Assembly: GCF_003997935.1 (NCBI RefSeq) | Contig: NZ_RZQL01000013.1 | Coordinates: 1 to 55,443, forward strand | DNA from: Mesorhizobium sp. M7A.F.Ca.US.006.01.1.1 | GTDB lineage: Bacteria; Pseudomonadota; Alphaproteobacteria; Rhizobiales; Rhizobiaceae | Direction of reading: 5' to 3' | DNA length: 55,443 nucleotides | Translations under genes and position numbers: made by a program | Part shown: in pieces, positions 18,096 to 27,521 of the stretch | Layout of the letters: the number at the start of each line of letters is the position of its first letter | How positions within the stretch are numbered: the first letter of the stretch is position 1 | The notes under the pieces: generated by a model | What the model was told of the DNA's origin: nothing | Databases searched by the model: none | What the model saw: only the letters and a program-made list of their open reading frames with translations

Positions 18096-19595
18096 TCAAT
18101 GAACCGCGGCGAACATGACGCGTTCCTCGGTGGCCTCCGACAGCATCATCTCCTCGACCACGCGGCCGCGCTTGACCACCAGAATGCGATCCGAAACGGC
18201 AAGAATTTCAGGTAGATAGGACGAGATGACAACGACGGCCATGCCTTGCTCGGCGAGATCGCTGATGAGCTGGTGGATCTCGACAATGGCGCCGACGTCG
18301 ACACCGCGTGTCGGCTCGTCGAAGATCACCAGCCTCGGTTTCTGGATCAGCGATTTGGCGATCACGACCTTCTGCTGGTTGCCGCCGGAGAGCTCGATCA
18401 TCCGGGCTCGGTCGCTGGTCTGCCGCAGGCTCAGGCGTTCGCCCCATTCGCGAGCAAGTTGCCTGGCCCGCGCCAGCGACACCATGGAGACGGGATTGGC
18501 GCCCTCGGTCAGTTCACCCATTTGCAGGTTCTCGCCCGCGGTCATGGTTTCGAAGAAACCGTCGACCTTGCGATCCTCGGTGACATAGACGATGCCGTCG
18601 CGCACCGCAGGCCTGGGCACCCGGTAGCGCACCGACTTGCCGAGCAGGCGGATCTCGCCGCCGTGGAAGATGTTGCGCTTCAACAGTCCGGCGACGACCT
18701 TGGCCATTTCGGTCCGGCCGGCGCCGACAAGGCCGAACATGCCGGTGACCTGGCCCGAAAACACCGAGAAGGAAGAATTGCGTACCAGGCCGGCGCAGGA
18801 CAGGTTCTCGACCGAAAGCACCTTGTCGCCATAGGGCCGCGCCGTGCGCTTGACCTCGCCATGCAGCGTTTCGGTCAGCGTACGGCCGACCATGGCCTGC
18901 ACGATCGAAGCGCGGGTGAAGCCCTTGGCTTCGCCGGACGCGACGATCTCGCCATCGCGCATGACCGTGATGCGGTTAGCGACAGCAAGCGCCTCTTCCA
19001 GCGCATGGGTGATGAAGATGACGGCGATGCCCTCCTTCACCAGCCGCCGCAAAAGTTTGAAGAAGTGGCTCTTCTCCTCAGGCGTCAGCGTCGCTGTCGG
19101 CTCGTCGAAGATGATGACGCGGGCCTTGTGGTGGACGGCGCGCGCGATCTCCACCATCTGCTTGTGCGCCGCGCCCAGCGTGCTGACCTGCGCGGACGGG
19201 TCGACCTGGAAGCCCATGCCGGCGAGGAACTGCCGCGCCTGAATGTAGAGGCCGCGCAACCGGTTGAACATCTTCTCTTCGCCGAGATAGAGATTCTGGG
19301 CCACCGTCATGGCCGGCACCAGGTTGGTTTCCTGGAACACCATGGCGATGCCGGCGCGCAGCGCTTCGGCGGGCGTGGCGAAGGACACATCCTTGCCGTC
19401 GAAGGTCATCTTGCCCTCGGTCAGCTTGAAGACACCGGCCATGACCTTGGTCAGCGTCGACTTGCCGGCGCCGTTTTCCCCGAGCAACGCGTGGATTTCG
19501 CCCTTGCGCAGGTCGAAATTGACATTCTTGAAGGCCGGAATGCGCGCAAACGCCTTGGCGGCATCCCTGAGTTCAATGATGTTGGCGTCCGACAT
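18096..19595 (-). CDS. Ribose-type sugar ABC transporter ATP-binding protein (tandem ATPase)
   Basis: A 499-residue protein with two fused ATPase domains, as in RbsA/MglA/XylG. The first half has Walker A GENGAGKST and Walker B VIFDEPTATLT; the second has the degenerate Walker A FGLVGAGRTE, signature LSGGNQQKVVIAK and VIFDEPTRGVDVG. It is the last gene of a minus-strand operon (24870 to 18096) and starts three bases after the end of the propeller gene. It powers the two permeases encoded upstream. Confidence 0.93.
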   Translation of the reverse strand: MSDANIIELRDAAKAFARIPAFKNVNFDLRKGEIHALLGENGAGKSTLTKVMAGVFKLTEGKMTFDGKDVSFATPAEALRAGIAMVFQETNLVPAMTVAQNLYLGEEKMFNRLRGLYIQARQFLAGMGFQVDPSAQVSTLGAAHKQMVEIARAVHHKARVIIFDEPTATLTPEEKSHFFKLLRRLVKEGIAVIFITHALEEALAVANRITVMRDGEIVASGEAKGFTRASIVQAMVGRTLTETLHGEVKRTARPYGDKVLSVENLSCAGLVRNSSFSVFSGQVTGMFGLVGAGRTEMAKVVAGLLKRNIFHGGEIRLLGKSVRYRVPRPAVRDGIVYVTEDRKVDGFFETMTAGENLQMGELTEGANPVSMVSLARARQLAREWGERLSLRQTSDRARMIELSGGNQQKVVIAKSLIQKPRLVIFDEPTRGVDVGAIVEIHQLISDLAEQGMAVVVISSYLPEILAVSDRILVVKRGRVVEEMMLSEATEERVMFAAVH

Positions 19596-19598
19596 CGC

Positions 19599-20693
19599 TT
19601 AGCCTCGCTTGCCACTGGCGGCGCTCGCCACGCGCACGATCCTCGATCCGCCGCGCGAGGCGACCAGCAGATCATCTCCCAGCTCGCAGGCGCTCAGCGT
19701 CCCGTGCACCTTGCCGTCTGCGCGCGAATGGAAACTCGACAGCGGCTTCATGTTCTGGTCGCAAAGGACCACCAGCCCGTAGGACTTTGTCACCGCATAT
19801 GGCTTCAGCACGTTCATCTGCTTCAACTGGCTGCCTTGCATGGGCTCGCGATAGTCGTGCCATGATCCGAGCGACGGCGCCATCCAGTAGGCCTCCGGGA
19901 CTTCCGCCAGCATGCGGGTGCGGTAGGTCTCCTCGCGCAGGATGAACTCCACCAACTGGTTGCGCACGGAATAGAAGGTCAGCCAGTAGCCGGCGTTGAA
20001 GGCCGGGGCGATGCGCGCGGGGTAGGCCGGCAGATGCTCCAGCACGGGCAGCGACGCCTTGGTGGCAAGGTCGATCGCCAGCACGCGGTGGCGCCAGGCC
20101 TCCGAGACGTAGATGCGGTTGGAGCCGGTGGTGGCGATGCCGGCCGGCCAGGCCAAGCCATCCCTGATCAGCTCCAGCCGGCCGTTTTTCAGATCGAGCC
20201 GCCAGACCGAACCGGATACGCTCTTCTGCATCAGGTCGCGACGCCAACCGCTCGCCGGCACTGAGGCCGAGCCGTTGGCCACCAGCAAGGTGTTGCTGTC
20301 GAGGAAGGTGAGAGCGGTGATACAGGAGAGGCGGCGAGCCTCCTCGCCCGTCGCCTCGCGCCCGTCATGCAGGCCGCCACGGACGACGACGCTCTTGCCG
20401 TCGATGGCCATCGCGGTCATGCCGCGGGCATGGGCGAGTGCGGTAATCTCGCCCGGAAATTCCTGCAAGGTTTCGGCATGGCCGACGGCGCTAAAGCGCA
20501 TCAGCCGGTTGGCGCTGCTTGCCAGAAGGCCCTTTTCGGTGCGCACGAGATTGTCGGCCTCGGCGAGGCCGGCGAACGGCTCGGCTTCCTCCAGTCCCTG
20601 GTTGGGCAGCAACGGCCCGTCGAGCGTCGGCACGGTCACGGCCCACTCGCCACGGCCGAGAAAGCGGTCAAGAAGCTGGTTCAAACCGCTCAT
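19599..20693 (-). CDS. Six-bladed propeller protein of the SMP-30/strictosidine-synthase kind
   Basis: A 364-residue protein related to the C-terminal half of the product encoded just upstream (20690-22807). WPAGIATTGSNRIYVSEAWRHRVLAID and SGSVWRLDLKNGRLELIRDG resemble the repeat blades of SMP-30/gluconolactonase and strictosidine synthase-like proteins. No signal peptide is visible, so it is probably cytoplasmic. ATG 20693 overlaps the preceding stop as ATGA, which fixes the start and shows coupling. A lactone hydrolase acting on the imported sugar derivative is plausible, but I cannot confirm catalytic residues. Confidence 0.72.
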   Translation of the reverse strand: MSGLNQLLDRFLGRGEWAVTVPTLDGPLLPNQGLEEAEPFAGLAEADNLVRTEKGLLASSANRLMRFSAVGHAETLQEFPGEITALAHARGMTAMAIDGKSVVVRGGLHDGREATGEEARRLSCITALTFLDSNTLLVANGSASVPASGWRRDLMQKSVSGSVWRLDLKNGRLELIRDGLAWPAGIATTGSNRIYVSEAWRHRVLAIDLATKASLPVLEHLPAYPARIAPAFNAGYWLTFYSVRNQLVEFILREETYRTRMLAEVPEAYWMAPSLGSWHDYREPMQGSQLKQMNVLKPYAVTKSYGLVVLCDQNMKPLSSFHSRADGKVHGTLSACELGDDLLVASRGGSRIVRVASAASGKRG

Positions 20694-22807
20694 GACTTTT
20701 TGCCCCAGTAGGAATCCGAGCTGAACCAGTCGGGATCGACGCCTTTCAGGGGCAAGGTGCCCATGCGGTTGTTGAAGATGCCGCAGAGATAGAGGATGCC
20801 CTTGTGCTCGCGCATCGACGTGATCATCGGATGCTTCTCGCCGGCTTGGTCCCACAGGCTTTCGAGGATCTGGCCGTTCTCGTCGAAACGCAGCACGCAG
20901 CCCGTGTTGAGGTTGGGCATCAGCCACGCATCTTCCGATACGCGCCGCGCCATGCGACGGCGGAAGCTCGGCATTTCAAGCGAGAGATCCAATGCCGGCG
21001 TGCGCATGCCCATCAGGGCCAGCCAGTAGGTGCCGTCGGAGGCGCGGTTGATGTTGTCGGGATAGCCGGGCAAGCCCTCGATGACGCGCTCGACCTGGCC
21101 CTTCTTCGGGCCATCGAAATAGTAGCGGCTGATGCGGCAGGCCCAGCTTTCGGCGAACAGTACCGACTGGCCGTCGAAGGCCGTGCAGATGCCATTGGGG
21201 AAGACGAGGTTCGACAGCAGTGTGCGTGTCGAACCGGATTTGGGATCATGGACGATGATGCGTCCGTTGCCGCGGCTTTCCAGCGCGTCGGCATACCAGT
21301 CATGCATCTCGAAGCGCACGGTGGCTTCCGAAAAGACGATGCGGCCGTCCGGCAGGATGTCGCAGTCGTCGGCGAGCTTCATGGTCGAGTCGTCGACCAC
21401 CGAGGTCAGTGAGCGGTTGGTCTCGGCGGTCAGCAACTTTACGTCGCCGGTCGGCGAGACCTGATAGAGGCCCATGCCGGCGACGCAGATGACGAGGTTG
21501 TCGTCGCGGTCGAAAGCCATGCCGAGCGGCGAGCCGCCAATATGTGCGAACACTTCGCTATCGGTGTAATGGGGCGGCTGGAAGCGCAGGATCTCGCCCT
21601 GGCGGCTGCCGGTGTAGAGACGGTCCTGCCGGTCGAAGATCACATCCTCCGCGCCGTCGAGAACGCCGAGGCCGATGACGCCGACGTCCTTCAACCGGTC
21701 GTTCACCGCCATCGGCGCGCCGGGCGCGGTCGAGATCGCCTGCGGCATCTTGGCGAAGGTCGGCGAGATGTAGACGCTGCGCAGGATCTTGTGGCGGTTC
21801 TTTACCCAGCGCACGTCGAGAAGCACCGACAAAAGCAGTACGATGCCGAGGATCAGGAAATTGACCGGGCCGGGCACGGCCAGCGCAAGCAGGCTGTTCG
21901 ACAGGACAAGCACGAAGACGGTGCCCATCAGCGCCTTGGCGACCGAGCCGCGCCCGCCGCCGAGCGAGATGCCGCCGAGCACGGTCGCGGTCAACACCTG
22001 CAGTTCGAGCCCGGTGCCGATGTCGGAAGCAGCACTGCCGATGCGGGCCGAGAAGAAGAAGCCGGAGAGCGCCACCAGCACCGAGCACAAGACATAGGCG
22101 CTGAACAAGATGAAGCGCACATTGATGCCGGCATTGTAGGCAGAGCGCCGCGCGCCGCCGACCGCGAACAGCCTCCAGCCATAGCGGGCGCGCGACAGCA
22201 CCAGATGGATGATCAGCGCGATGACGACGAAGACCACAAAGGATGTCGGCACGCCCCAGATCGTGCCGAAACCAAGGAAATCATAGGTCGGCGAATCCGA
22301 CCCGCTGGTGACGATACGCGTCGAGACCTGGGGGAAGACGATGTCGAAGGTCGAGCGGTAGATGATGAGCGTCACCAGCGTGGTCAGAAACGCCCGCATG
22401 CGCAGGAAGCCAACCAGGAAGCCGTTGATGGCGCCGCAGACGACACCGAGGCCGAGGCACGCCAACAGGCCGGTACCAAAGCTCCACTGCTCGACATTCA
22501 TGCCATAGAGCGTGACCAGAACGGCGAGCGCGAAGGTCGACCCGACAGACAGATCGATGCCGCCCGATACCATGACGATGGTCATGCCGAGCACCACCAG
22601 GCCAAGCTCGGCGGTCTGGCCGCTGAGATTGGTCAGCGTCGCCAGATCGAAGAAGCCTGGCACGATCGAGCCGAAGATCGCGCACAAAATGGCCAGCGCC
22701 GTGAAGGGGATGACGCTGTCGATCCACTTCTTGGTCAGGATCTCCCCGACCACGTGGTCGGGGAGCAGGCGGTAGCGCCAGCGCACAAGGCTTTCAGCCA
22801 TGCTCAT
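20690..22807 (-). CDS. Fusion of ribose-type ABC permease and SMP-30-like propeller
   Basis: A 705-residue two-part protein. Residues 1 to about 335 are a multi-helix permease of the RbsC family (VLGMTIVMVSGGIDLSVGS is the family hallmark; LTATVLGGISLGGGRG follows). From about residue 365 to the end there is a propeller with FPNGICTAFDGQSVLFAES and LPGYPDNINRASDGTYWLAL, matching strictosidine-synthase-like/SMP-30 proteins. RbsC permeases are about 320-340 residues, so the extra 350 are a true second domain; there is no stop or frameshift at the joint. The propeller has no export signal of its own and probably lies in the cytoplasm. ATG 22807 is chosen, with 22801 possible; neither has a clear ribosome site. 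Confidence 0.85.
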   Translation of the reverse strand: MSMAESLVRWRYRLLPDHVVGEILTKKWIDSVIPFTALAILCAIFGSIVPGFFDLATLTNLSGQTAELGLVVLGMTIVMVSGGIDLSVGSTFALAVLVTLYGMNVEQWSFGTGLLACLGLGVVCGAINGFLVGFLRMRAFLTTLVTLIIYRSTFDIVFPQVSTRIVTSGSDSPTYDFLGFGTIWGVPTSFVVFVVIALIIHLVLSRARYGWRLFAVGGARRSAYNAGINVRFILFSAYVLCSVLVALSGFFFSARIGSAASDIGTGLELQVLTATVLGGISLGGGRGSVAKALMGTVFVLVLSNSLLALAVPGPVNFLILGIVLLLSVLLDVRWVKNRHKILRSVYISPTFAKMPQAISTAPGAPMAVNDRLKDVGVIGLGVLDGAEDVIFDRQDRLYTGSRQGEILRFQPPHYTDSEVFAHIGGSPLGMAFDRDDNLVICVAGMGLYQVSPTGDVKLLTAETNRSLTSVVDDSTMKLADDCDILPDGRIVFSEATVRFEMHDWYADALESRGNGRIIVHDPKSGSTRTLLSNLVFPNGICTAFDGQSVLFAESWACRISRYYFDGPKKGQVERVIEGLPGYPDNINRASDGTYWLALMGMRTPALDLSLEMPSFRRRMARRVSEDAWLMPNLNTGCVLRFDENGQILESLWDQAGEKHPMITSMREHKGILYLCGIFNNRMGTLPLKGVDPDWFSSDSYWGKKS

Positions 22808-22819
22808 CAAGGAAGTCCG

Positions 22820-23836
22820 TTACTTGAGCTCGTCCAGCTTCCAGCAATTCCTGCCGGTCGCATTGGCCTTGTCGACGCGGGTGATCGGACCGAAAAAGAT
22901 GGTCTTCTCGCTGCCCGCTTGCCGGCCGGACTGCTGCAGCAGTTCGGAAATCTGCTGTGCTGCGATCTCGGCCTGGATCGGAGCATTAAAGTTGAAGATC
23001 ACGTCGAGCAGCCCGTTCTTGATGCTCTCGCAGCCCGTGGCGCTGCCCGCGCCATTGGTCACGATCGTCACCTGATCCTGCTTGCCGGCGGCCGCGACGG
23101 CGGCGCCGGCGCCGACCTCGGCATTATCCCAGATGCCCATGATGCCGCACAGGTCCGGATGCTGCTGGAGGACCGTCTCGGTGATCTGGCGGGCCTTTTC
23201 GCTCATGTAATCGGCCGGCTGATCGGAGACGAGCTGCAGCTCGGGATTGGCCTTCAGCACCTCGTCGATGCCGGTGCGCATGTAGATGTTGGCGGCACCC
23301 GTCTGGACGCCGGCGAGCCAGACCACCTTGTGCGAGACGGCATTGGGCCCGGTGCAGTGCTTGGCCAGTTCGCCCATTTCGAGACGGCCCATTTCGATCC
23401 AGTCATTGCCGACATAACTGTCGGTCTGGGTGGCCGACTGCATGTTGACTTGCAGCACTTTGATGCCGGCCGCCTGCGCCTGTTTCAACAGGCGTGCGTA
23501 GGTCTGGACATCGGGGTTCTGCACGATGATCAGGTCCGGCTTCTCGGCGATGGCGCCCTGCATGGCGCGAATGCCGGCATTGGTGTCGCCGGAGGGATCG
23601 CGCACCTCAAGGGTGAAGCCGTAGCGTGCCGCGTGACGCTGCCACACCACCACCCATGCCTGGTTGAGGTCCATGCCCTGCGAGATTGGCACAAAGATGA
23701 CCTTCTTGCCCTTGAGCGCCTCGAGATACGTAGAGCGGCCGACCTGATCGGTTTCCTGCGCCGTGGTGATTTTCGCCGCGCCCAGCAGCGCGAGCGCTGT
23801 CATGCCCGCGAACAGGCAGTTCTTGAACAACTTCAT
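22820..23836 (-). CDS. Sugar ABC transporter periplasmic binding protein (RbsB-like)
   Basis: A 338-residue binding protein of the periplasmic-binding/LacI-like fold. Residues 1-27 form a signal peptide ending TTAQE. KVIFVPISQGMDLNQAWV, the NPDVQTYARLLKQAQAAGIKVLQVN block and GIMGIWDNAEVGAGAAVAA are typical ligand-pocket segments. ATG 23836 follows GGGAGGAAAA at ideal spacing. It lies between the two permease genes, unusual but consistent with one operon. The ligand is probably a sugar, polyol or sugar acid, judged only from family and the lactonase-like neighbours. Confidence 0.9.
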   Translation of the reverse strand: MKLFKNCLFAGMTALALLGAAKITTAQETDQVGRSTYLEALKGKKVIFVPISQGMDLNQAWVVVWQRHAARYGFTLEVRDPSGDTNAGIRAMQGAIAEKPDLIIVQNPDVQTYARLLKQAQAAGIKVLQVNMQSATQTDSYVGNDWIEMGRLEMGELAKHCTGPNAVSHKVVWLAGVQTGAANIYMRTGIDEVLKANPELQLVSDQPADYMSEKARQITETVLQQHPDLCGIMGIWDNAEVGAGAAVAAAGKQDQVTIVTNGAGSATGCESIKNGLLDVIFNFNAPIQAEIAAQQISELLQQSGRQAGSEKTIFFGPITRVDKANATGRNCWKLDELK

Positions 23837-23871
23837 GTTTTTCCTCCCAGATTTATGTCTCGGTTCTTGTT

Positions 23872-24870
23872 TCAGATGTCGCCGCTTTGCGAGGTCTGCT
23901 CGTCGCGCGGATTGATGATGGCGTCGATCGCCAGCGCGCCCAGCAGGATCACGCTCTTGATCAGGTTCTGGCTGGTGTAGCTGAAGTTCAGGATCGTCAT
24001 GCCGTTGGTCAGGATGCCGACTAGGATGGTGCCGACGATGACGTTGCGTACGCCGCCCTGGCCACCGGAGAGGCCGATGCCGCCCAGCACGACCACCAGC
24101 AGCACGTCGTAGATCAGGCTGGAATTGTAGAGGCGCGTGTCGATTCCGGTGACCAGCCCCAGCATGATGATGCCGGCGGTATAGGCAATGAGGGCGCTGA
24201 TGACATATTGCGTCACGATGATCGGGCGCGTCGGCAGCCCGGTAGTGCGGGCCGCGTTCGGGTTGTCGCCAGTAGCATAGACCAGCCGGCCGAAGCGGGT
24301 CTTCCTCAGGAAGAAGCCCATGAGCGCGGCCACCGCCGCGAAGATGATCACCGACATCGGAATGCCAAGGATGGTTCCGTTGCCGACGAATTTCAGCCAG
24401 CCGATATCGGAGGGGGCATAGAGCACGTCGGACGCAAAGACGATGCGGCCAGAGCCGTAGACGGAGGACGCGATGGCAAGGGTGGCGAAGATCGGCGGAA
24501 TTTCGGCCACCGCCACCATGACCCCGGTGAACAGGCCGATGGCTGCGACCAGGATAGCGCCGAAGACGATGGCCAGCGTGAAGTCGACGCCCCAGGTGGA
24601 GATCCAAATGCTGAAGGCGACGCCGACGACCATCACCGCCACCATGGTCAGGTCGATGCCACGCCCGACGACGATGAACCCCATGCCGACGGCCAGCGTG
24701 CCGAGGATGGAGACATTCTTGAGGATGGCAAGGATGTTGCCCTGGCTTAGGAAATTGTTGAGCGTCGCCGAGAACACCAGAAAGAGGACGGCCGAGATCG
24801 CGCCGACGACGAGTTCCTGGGACATTTTGATGCCCAAGCGCGCGGTGTCGGATTTGCCCGAACCAGCCAA
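23872..24870 (-). CDS. Ribose-type sugar ABC transporter permease
   Basis: A 332-residue permease, RbsC family, with about ten hydrophobic segments and the hallmark MGFIVVGRGIDLTM and VVVLGGIGLSGGQGG motifs. The start is TTG at 24870, preceded by GGGGAGGAAC seven bases away; no ATG in that region has a ribosome site. It is the first gene of the five-gene operon. Together with the fusion permease it would form a heterodimeric channel, unlike the homodimer of classical ribose transporters. Confidence 0.9.
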   Translation of the reverse strand: MAGSGKSDTARLGIKMSQELVVGAISAVLFLVFSATLNNFLSQGNILAILKNVSILGTLAVGMGFIVVGRGIDLTMVAVMVVGVAFSIWISTWGVDFTLAIVFGAILVAAIGLFTGVMVAVAEIPPIFATLAIASSVYGSGRIVFASDVLYAPSDIGWLKFVGNGTILGIPMSVIIFAAVAALMGFFLRKTRFGRLVYATGDNPNAARTTGLPTRPIIVTQYVISALIAYTAGIIMLGLVTGIDTRLYNSSLIYDVLLVVVLGGIGLSGGQGGVRNVIVGTILVGILTNGMTILNFSYTSQNLIKSVILLGALAIDAIINPRDEQTSQSGDI

Positions 24871-25189
24871 GTCAGTTCCTCCCCTCGCTGCCGGTTTGAA
24901 CCAGCGGCGTGCCAAAACGGCCTTGCCCCAGGGCTTTGCCGCGACGACGTTTCCTCCACAGCCCTAAGCCGGCTGCTTGCGTAAAGACCATCGCGGCTCG
25001 AGGCGGCAGGGGCAATTTCGATTTTCTGATGCGCTGTGCAGTTCGTCAGTGTGGAGAAAGAGGATGAGGAATCGTCGGTTGTGTCCTCTGCCGGATTTCA
25101 CCTGCTGCAAAGCTCAGCCCGATGCCGGTAGCGTGCCGCGATCCCGTGACGGTACTTTCAAGCGAGCTCTACGTTCCCTAGGTTCCGTC
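24871..25189. other. Intergenic region upstream of the sugar ABC operon
   Basis: These 319 bases hold no gene I can support. They must carry the promoter of the minus-strand operon that starts at 24870 and the 3' end of the hydrolase transcript. Short readings here lack ribosome sites or family resemblance. No clear operator or terminator stands out. Confidence 0.4.
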
Positions 25190-26014
25190 CTATAGGCCGT
25201 TTCCCTCGATCATCGCCATCAGGCAATCGCCAGCTTGTGTGCCGCTGATGCCCAGATCCCGCACGCTGTTCATGTGGTTTCGGTCATTCAGGCAGAGGTC
25301 GCAGACAAGGTGCCCCTGTGCGCGCAAGCGCTTTCCGAAGTCGGCGGCCTGCTGGTGAAAAGGTGACGTTTCCTGATCTCCGACGAGAATGGTCGCTGCC
25401 GTCTCCGGGTCATGCCACCGCGTCATTGGGGAGAAGGCAGCTGCCTCCTCATCGGTGATTCCGATTAGCGGCTGGAGGAAGGACGTCTGAAGGGGCTTGA
25501 GGTCGTAAAGGCCGCCCAGCAGCAGCGCCGCACGTATGCGTGATGGCATTGGCGTCTTTTCGAACAGGAATGTGGCCAGGTGCGCACCCGCCGAATGACC
25601 ACTTACGCTTAACCGGGCAGGGTCACCGCCATGGGCGGCTATATTGTCCAGCACCCATTGTTTGGCACGCCGGATCTGGTCGACGATTGCCGCCATCCTG
25701 AATTCGGGCATCAGCGCATAGTCGACGATGACCGCGATCGCCCCAGCTTTGGTGACGGTGTTCGCTACATAAGAATAGTCGCTCCTGGAGAACATGCGCC
25801 AGTAGCCGCCATGGATGAAGATGTGCACGGGAAGATCCCTGCGCGCGCCGGGCGGAAAGAACAGGTCCAATCTTTCGGCCTCGCCCTCGCCATAGGCGAT
25901 ATCAACTGACATCGGCAGGGTCGCCCGAGTCTCGGCGCTGCGAGTCACTATGTCGGCCACGATATCGTCAAAATCGGCCACATGGTCGCGCGTGCGGAAA
26001 GGGTCCTTTGACAT
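25190..26014 (-). CDS. Alpha/beta hydrolase, kynurenine-formamidase/arylesterase-like
   Basis: A 274-residue serine hydrolase. IFIHGGYW forms the oxyanion loop, VSGHSAGAHLA holds the nucleophile Ser, ILVGDQETSPFHQQA the Asp and DRNHMNSV the His. The HGGYW form is common in arylformamidase-like enzymes, which cut N-formyl or ester bonds. ATG 26014 is chosen because MSKDPF begins the family-like sequence, ten bases after the aldehyde dehydrogenase gene ends. Third gene of a minus-strand set with the two dehydrogenases. Confidence 0.85.
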   Translation of the reverse strand: MSKDPFRTRDHVADFDDIVADIVTRSAETRATLPMSVDIAYGEGEAERLDLFFPPGARRDLPVHIFIHGGYWRMFSRSDYSYVANTVTKAGAIAVIVDYALMPEFRMAAIVDQIRRAKQWVLDNIAAHGGDPARLSVSGHSAGAHLATFLFEKTPMPSRIRAALLLGGLYDLKPLQTSFLQPLIGITDEEAAAFSPMTRWHDPETAATILVGDQETSPFHQQAADFGKRLRAQGHLVCDLCLNDRNHMNSVRDLGISGTQAGDCLMAMIEGNGL

Positions 26015-26024
26015 GACTGCCGGT

Positions 26025-27506
26025 TCAGAAGGTGACGGCAATATACTTAGCCTCCATGAACTCGGCGATACCGTGGTGCTGGCCGCCTTCGCGGCCAAGG
26101 CCGCTCTGCTTGACGCCTCCGAATGGTGCGGCCGGATCCGACATCAGTCCCCGATTGAGGCCGATCATGCCGGCCTCGATCCCCGACGCCACCCGCATGC
26201 CGCGCCCAACATCGTGTGTGTATATATAAGCGGCCAGGCCATATTTTGTGTTGTTAGCATGTGCGATGGCCTCGGCCTCGGTGTCGAAGCGTGTGATAGG
26301 TGCCACCGGGCCGAAAATCTCCTCGTGCGCCATCTCCGCATCGGGCGGCACATCGGACAGCACTGTGGGCGGATAGAAGAATCCTTCTTCCTCCGAAATC
26401 GCCCCGCCGCAAAGCACCTTGGCTCCCCGGCCCACCGCGTCCTTGACCAGGCGGTCGATCTTGTCGACAGCCTTTCTGGTGATCATCGGCCCGCATTCGG
26501 TGTCGGCATTCGGGCCCGCTCCCACCTTAAGTGCCGCCATGCGCTTGCGGAGCCCGTCGGCGAAAGCATCATAGATTCCCGATTGCACATAGAGGCGATT
26601 GGCAGCGGTGCAGGCTTCGCCGGCGTTGCGCATCTTGGCGATCATCGCGCCGTCGAGGGCGGCGTCGAGATCGGCATCGTCGAAGACGACAAACGGGGCA
26701 TTGCCGCCGAGTTCCATCGAACACGAAATGACATGCTTTGAAGCCTCGCCGAGCAAGGTTCGGCCGACACCCGTTGACCCCGTGAAGGACAGCTTCCTGA
26801 CGCGTGGATCGGCGAGCATGGCCGAGGTCAGCGGCCCGGGACTGGTCGTGGTCAGCACGTTGACGACGCCGGCAGGCACGCCGGCTTCGCTGTAGAGTGC
26901 CGCCAGCGCATAGGCCGTCAGCGGTGTTTCACTGGCCGGCTTCAGGACGACAGTGCAGCCTGCCGCCAGCGCCGGCGCGATCTTGCGGGTCGCCATCGCG
27001 GCCGGAAAATTCCACGGTGTGATCAGCACGCAAATTCCGATCGGCTCATAATCGACCACGATCCGGTTGGTGCCGGATGGCGCAGTGCCGAATTCACCGG
27101 TGATCCGGACCGCTTCTTCAGCATTCCAGCGGAAGAACTCGGCGGCGTACGCCACTTCGCCGCGCGCGTCGCGCAACGCCTTGCCATTCTCCAGCGAGAT
27201 CAGCATGGCAAGCGTTTCCGAGCGTTCGACCATCAGTTCGAAACAACGCCTGAGGATTTCGGATCGCTTGCGCGGCGCAGTTTCCCGCCATCCCTTAGCT
27301 GCTTTGGCCGCGGCCTCGACGGCGGCGGTAGCGTCCTCGACTGTCGCATCGGGAACCGCGGCGATCACCGCCCCGGAGGAGGGATCGACGACATCGATGA
27401 GCCGACCGTCGGAGGACGGCCGCCAAGTGCCGTCGATGTAGAGTCCGTGCGAAAAACCGCGCACGTCATAGCCATCCTGGTCGAGTTGCTGAGGGTTCAA
27501 ATTCAT
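26025..27506 (-). CDS. Aldehyde dehydrogenase, succinate-semialdehyde dehydrogenase-like
   Basis: A 493-residue NAD(P)-dependent aldehyde dehydrogenase. [22 protein letters not shown] is the cofactor helix region typical of GabD-like enzymes, MELGGNAP carries the base Glu and [15 protein letters not shown] the catalytic Cys. It follows the iron alcohol dehydrogenase by 15 bases, and together they could oxidise a hydroxy-acid or alcohol by two steps to a carboxylate. The name GabD is not assigned because substrate residues cannot be verified. Confidence 0.9.
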   Translation of the reverse strand: MNLNPQQLDQDGYDVRGFSHGLYIDGTWRPSSDGRLIDVVDPSSGAVIAAVPDATVEDATAAVEAAAKAAKGWRETAPRKRSEILRRCFELMVERSETLAMLISLENGKALRDARGEVAYAAEFFRWNAEEAVRITGEFGTAPSGTNRIVVDYEPIGICVLITPWNFPAAMATRKIAPALAAGCTVVLKPASETPLTAYALAALYSEAGVPAGVVNVLTTTSPGPLTSAMLADPRVRKLSFTGSTGVGRTLLGEASKHVISCSMELGGNAPFVVFDDADLDAALDGAMIAKMRNAGEACTAANRLYVQSGIYDAFADGLRKRMAALKVGAGPNADTECGPMITRKAVDKIDRLVKDAVGRGAKVLCGGAISEEEGFFYPPTVLSDVPPDAEMAHEEIFGPVAPITRFDTEAEAIAHANNTKYGLAAYIYTHDVGRGMRVASGIEAGMIGLNRGLMSDPAAPFGGVKQSGLGREGGQHHGIAEFMEAKYIAVTF

Positions 27507-27521
27507 CGCTTTGTTCCGTTT

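Noticed and set aside
18246..19865. A 539-codon plus-strand frame opposite the tandem ATPase gene
   Set aside because: It is a mirror frame of a strongly conserved ATPase with no recognisable domain.
21542..23980. An 812-codon open frame on the plus strand opposite the fusion permease and binding-protein genes
   Set aside because: It runs antisense to real genes, has a low-complexity charged product and no ribosome site.
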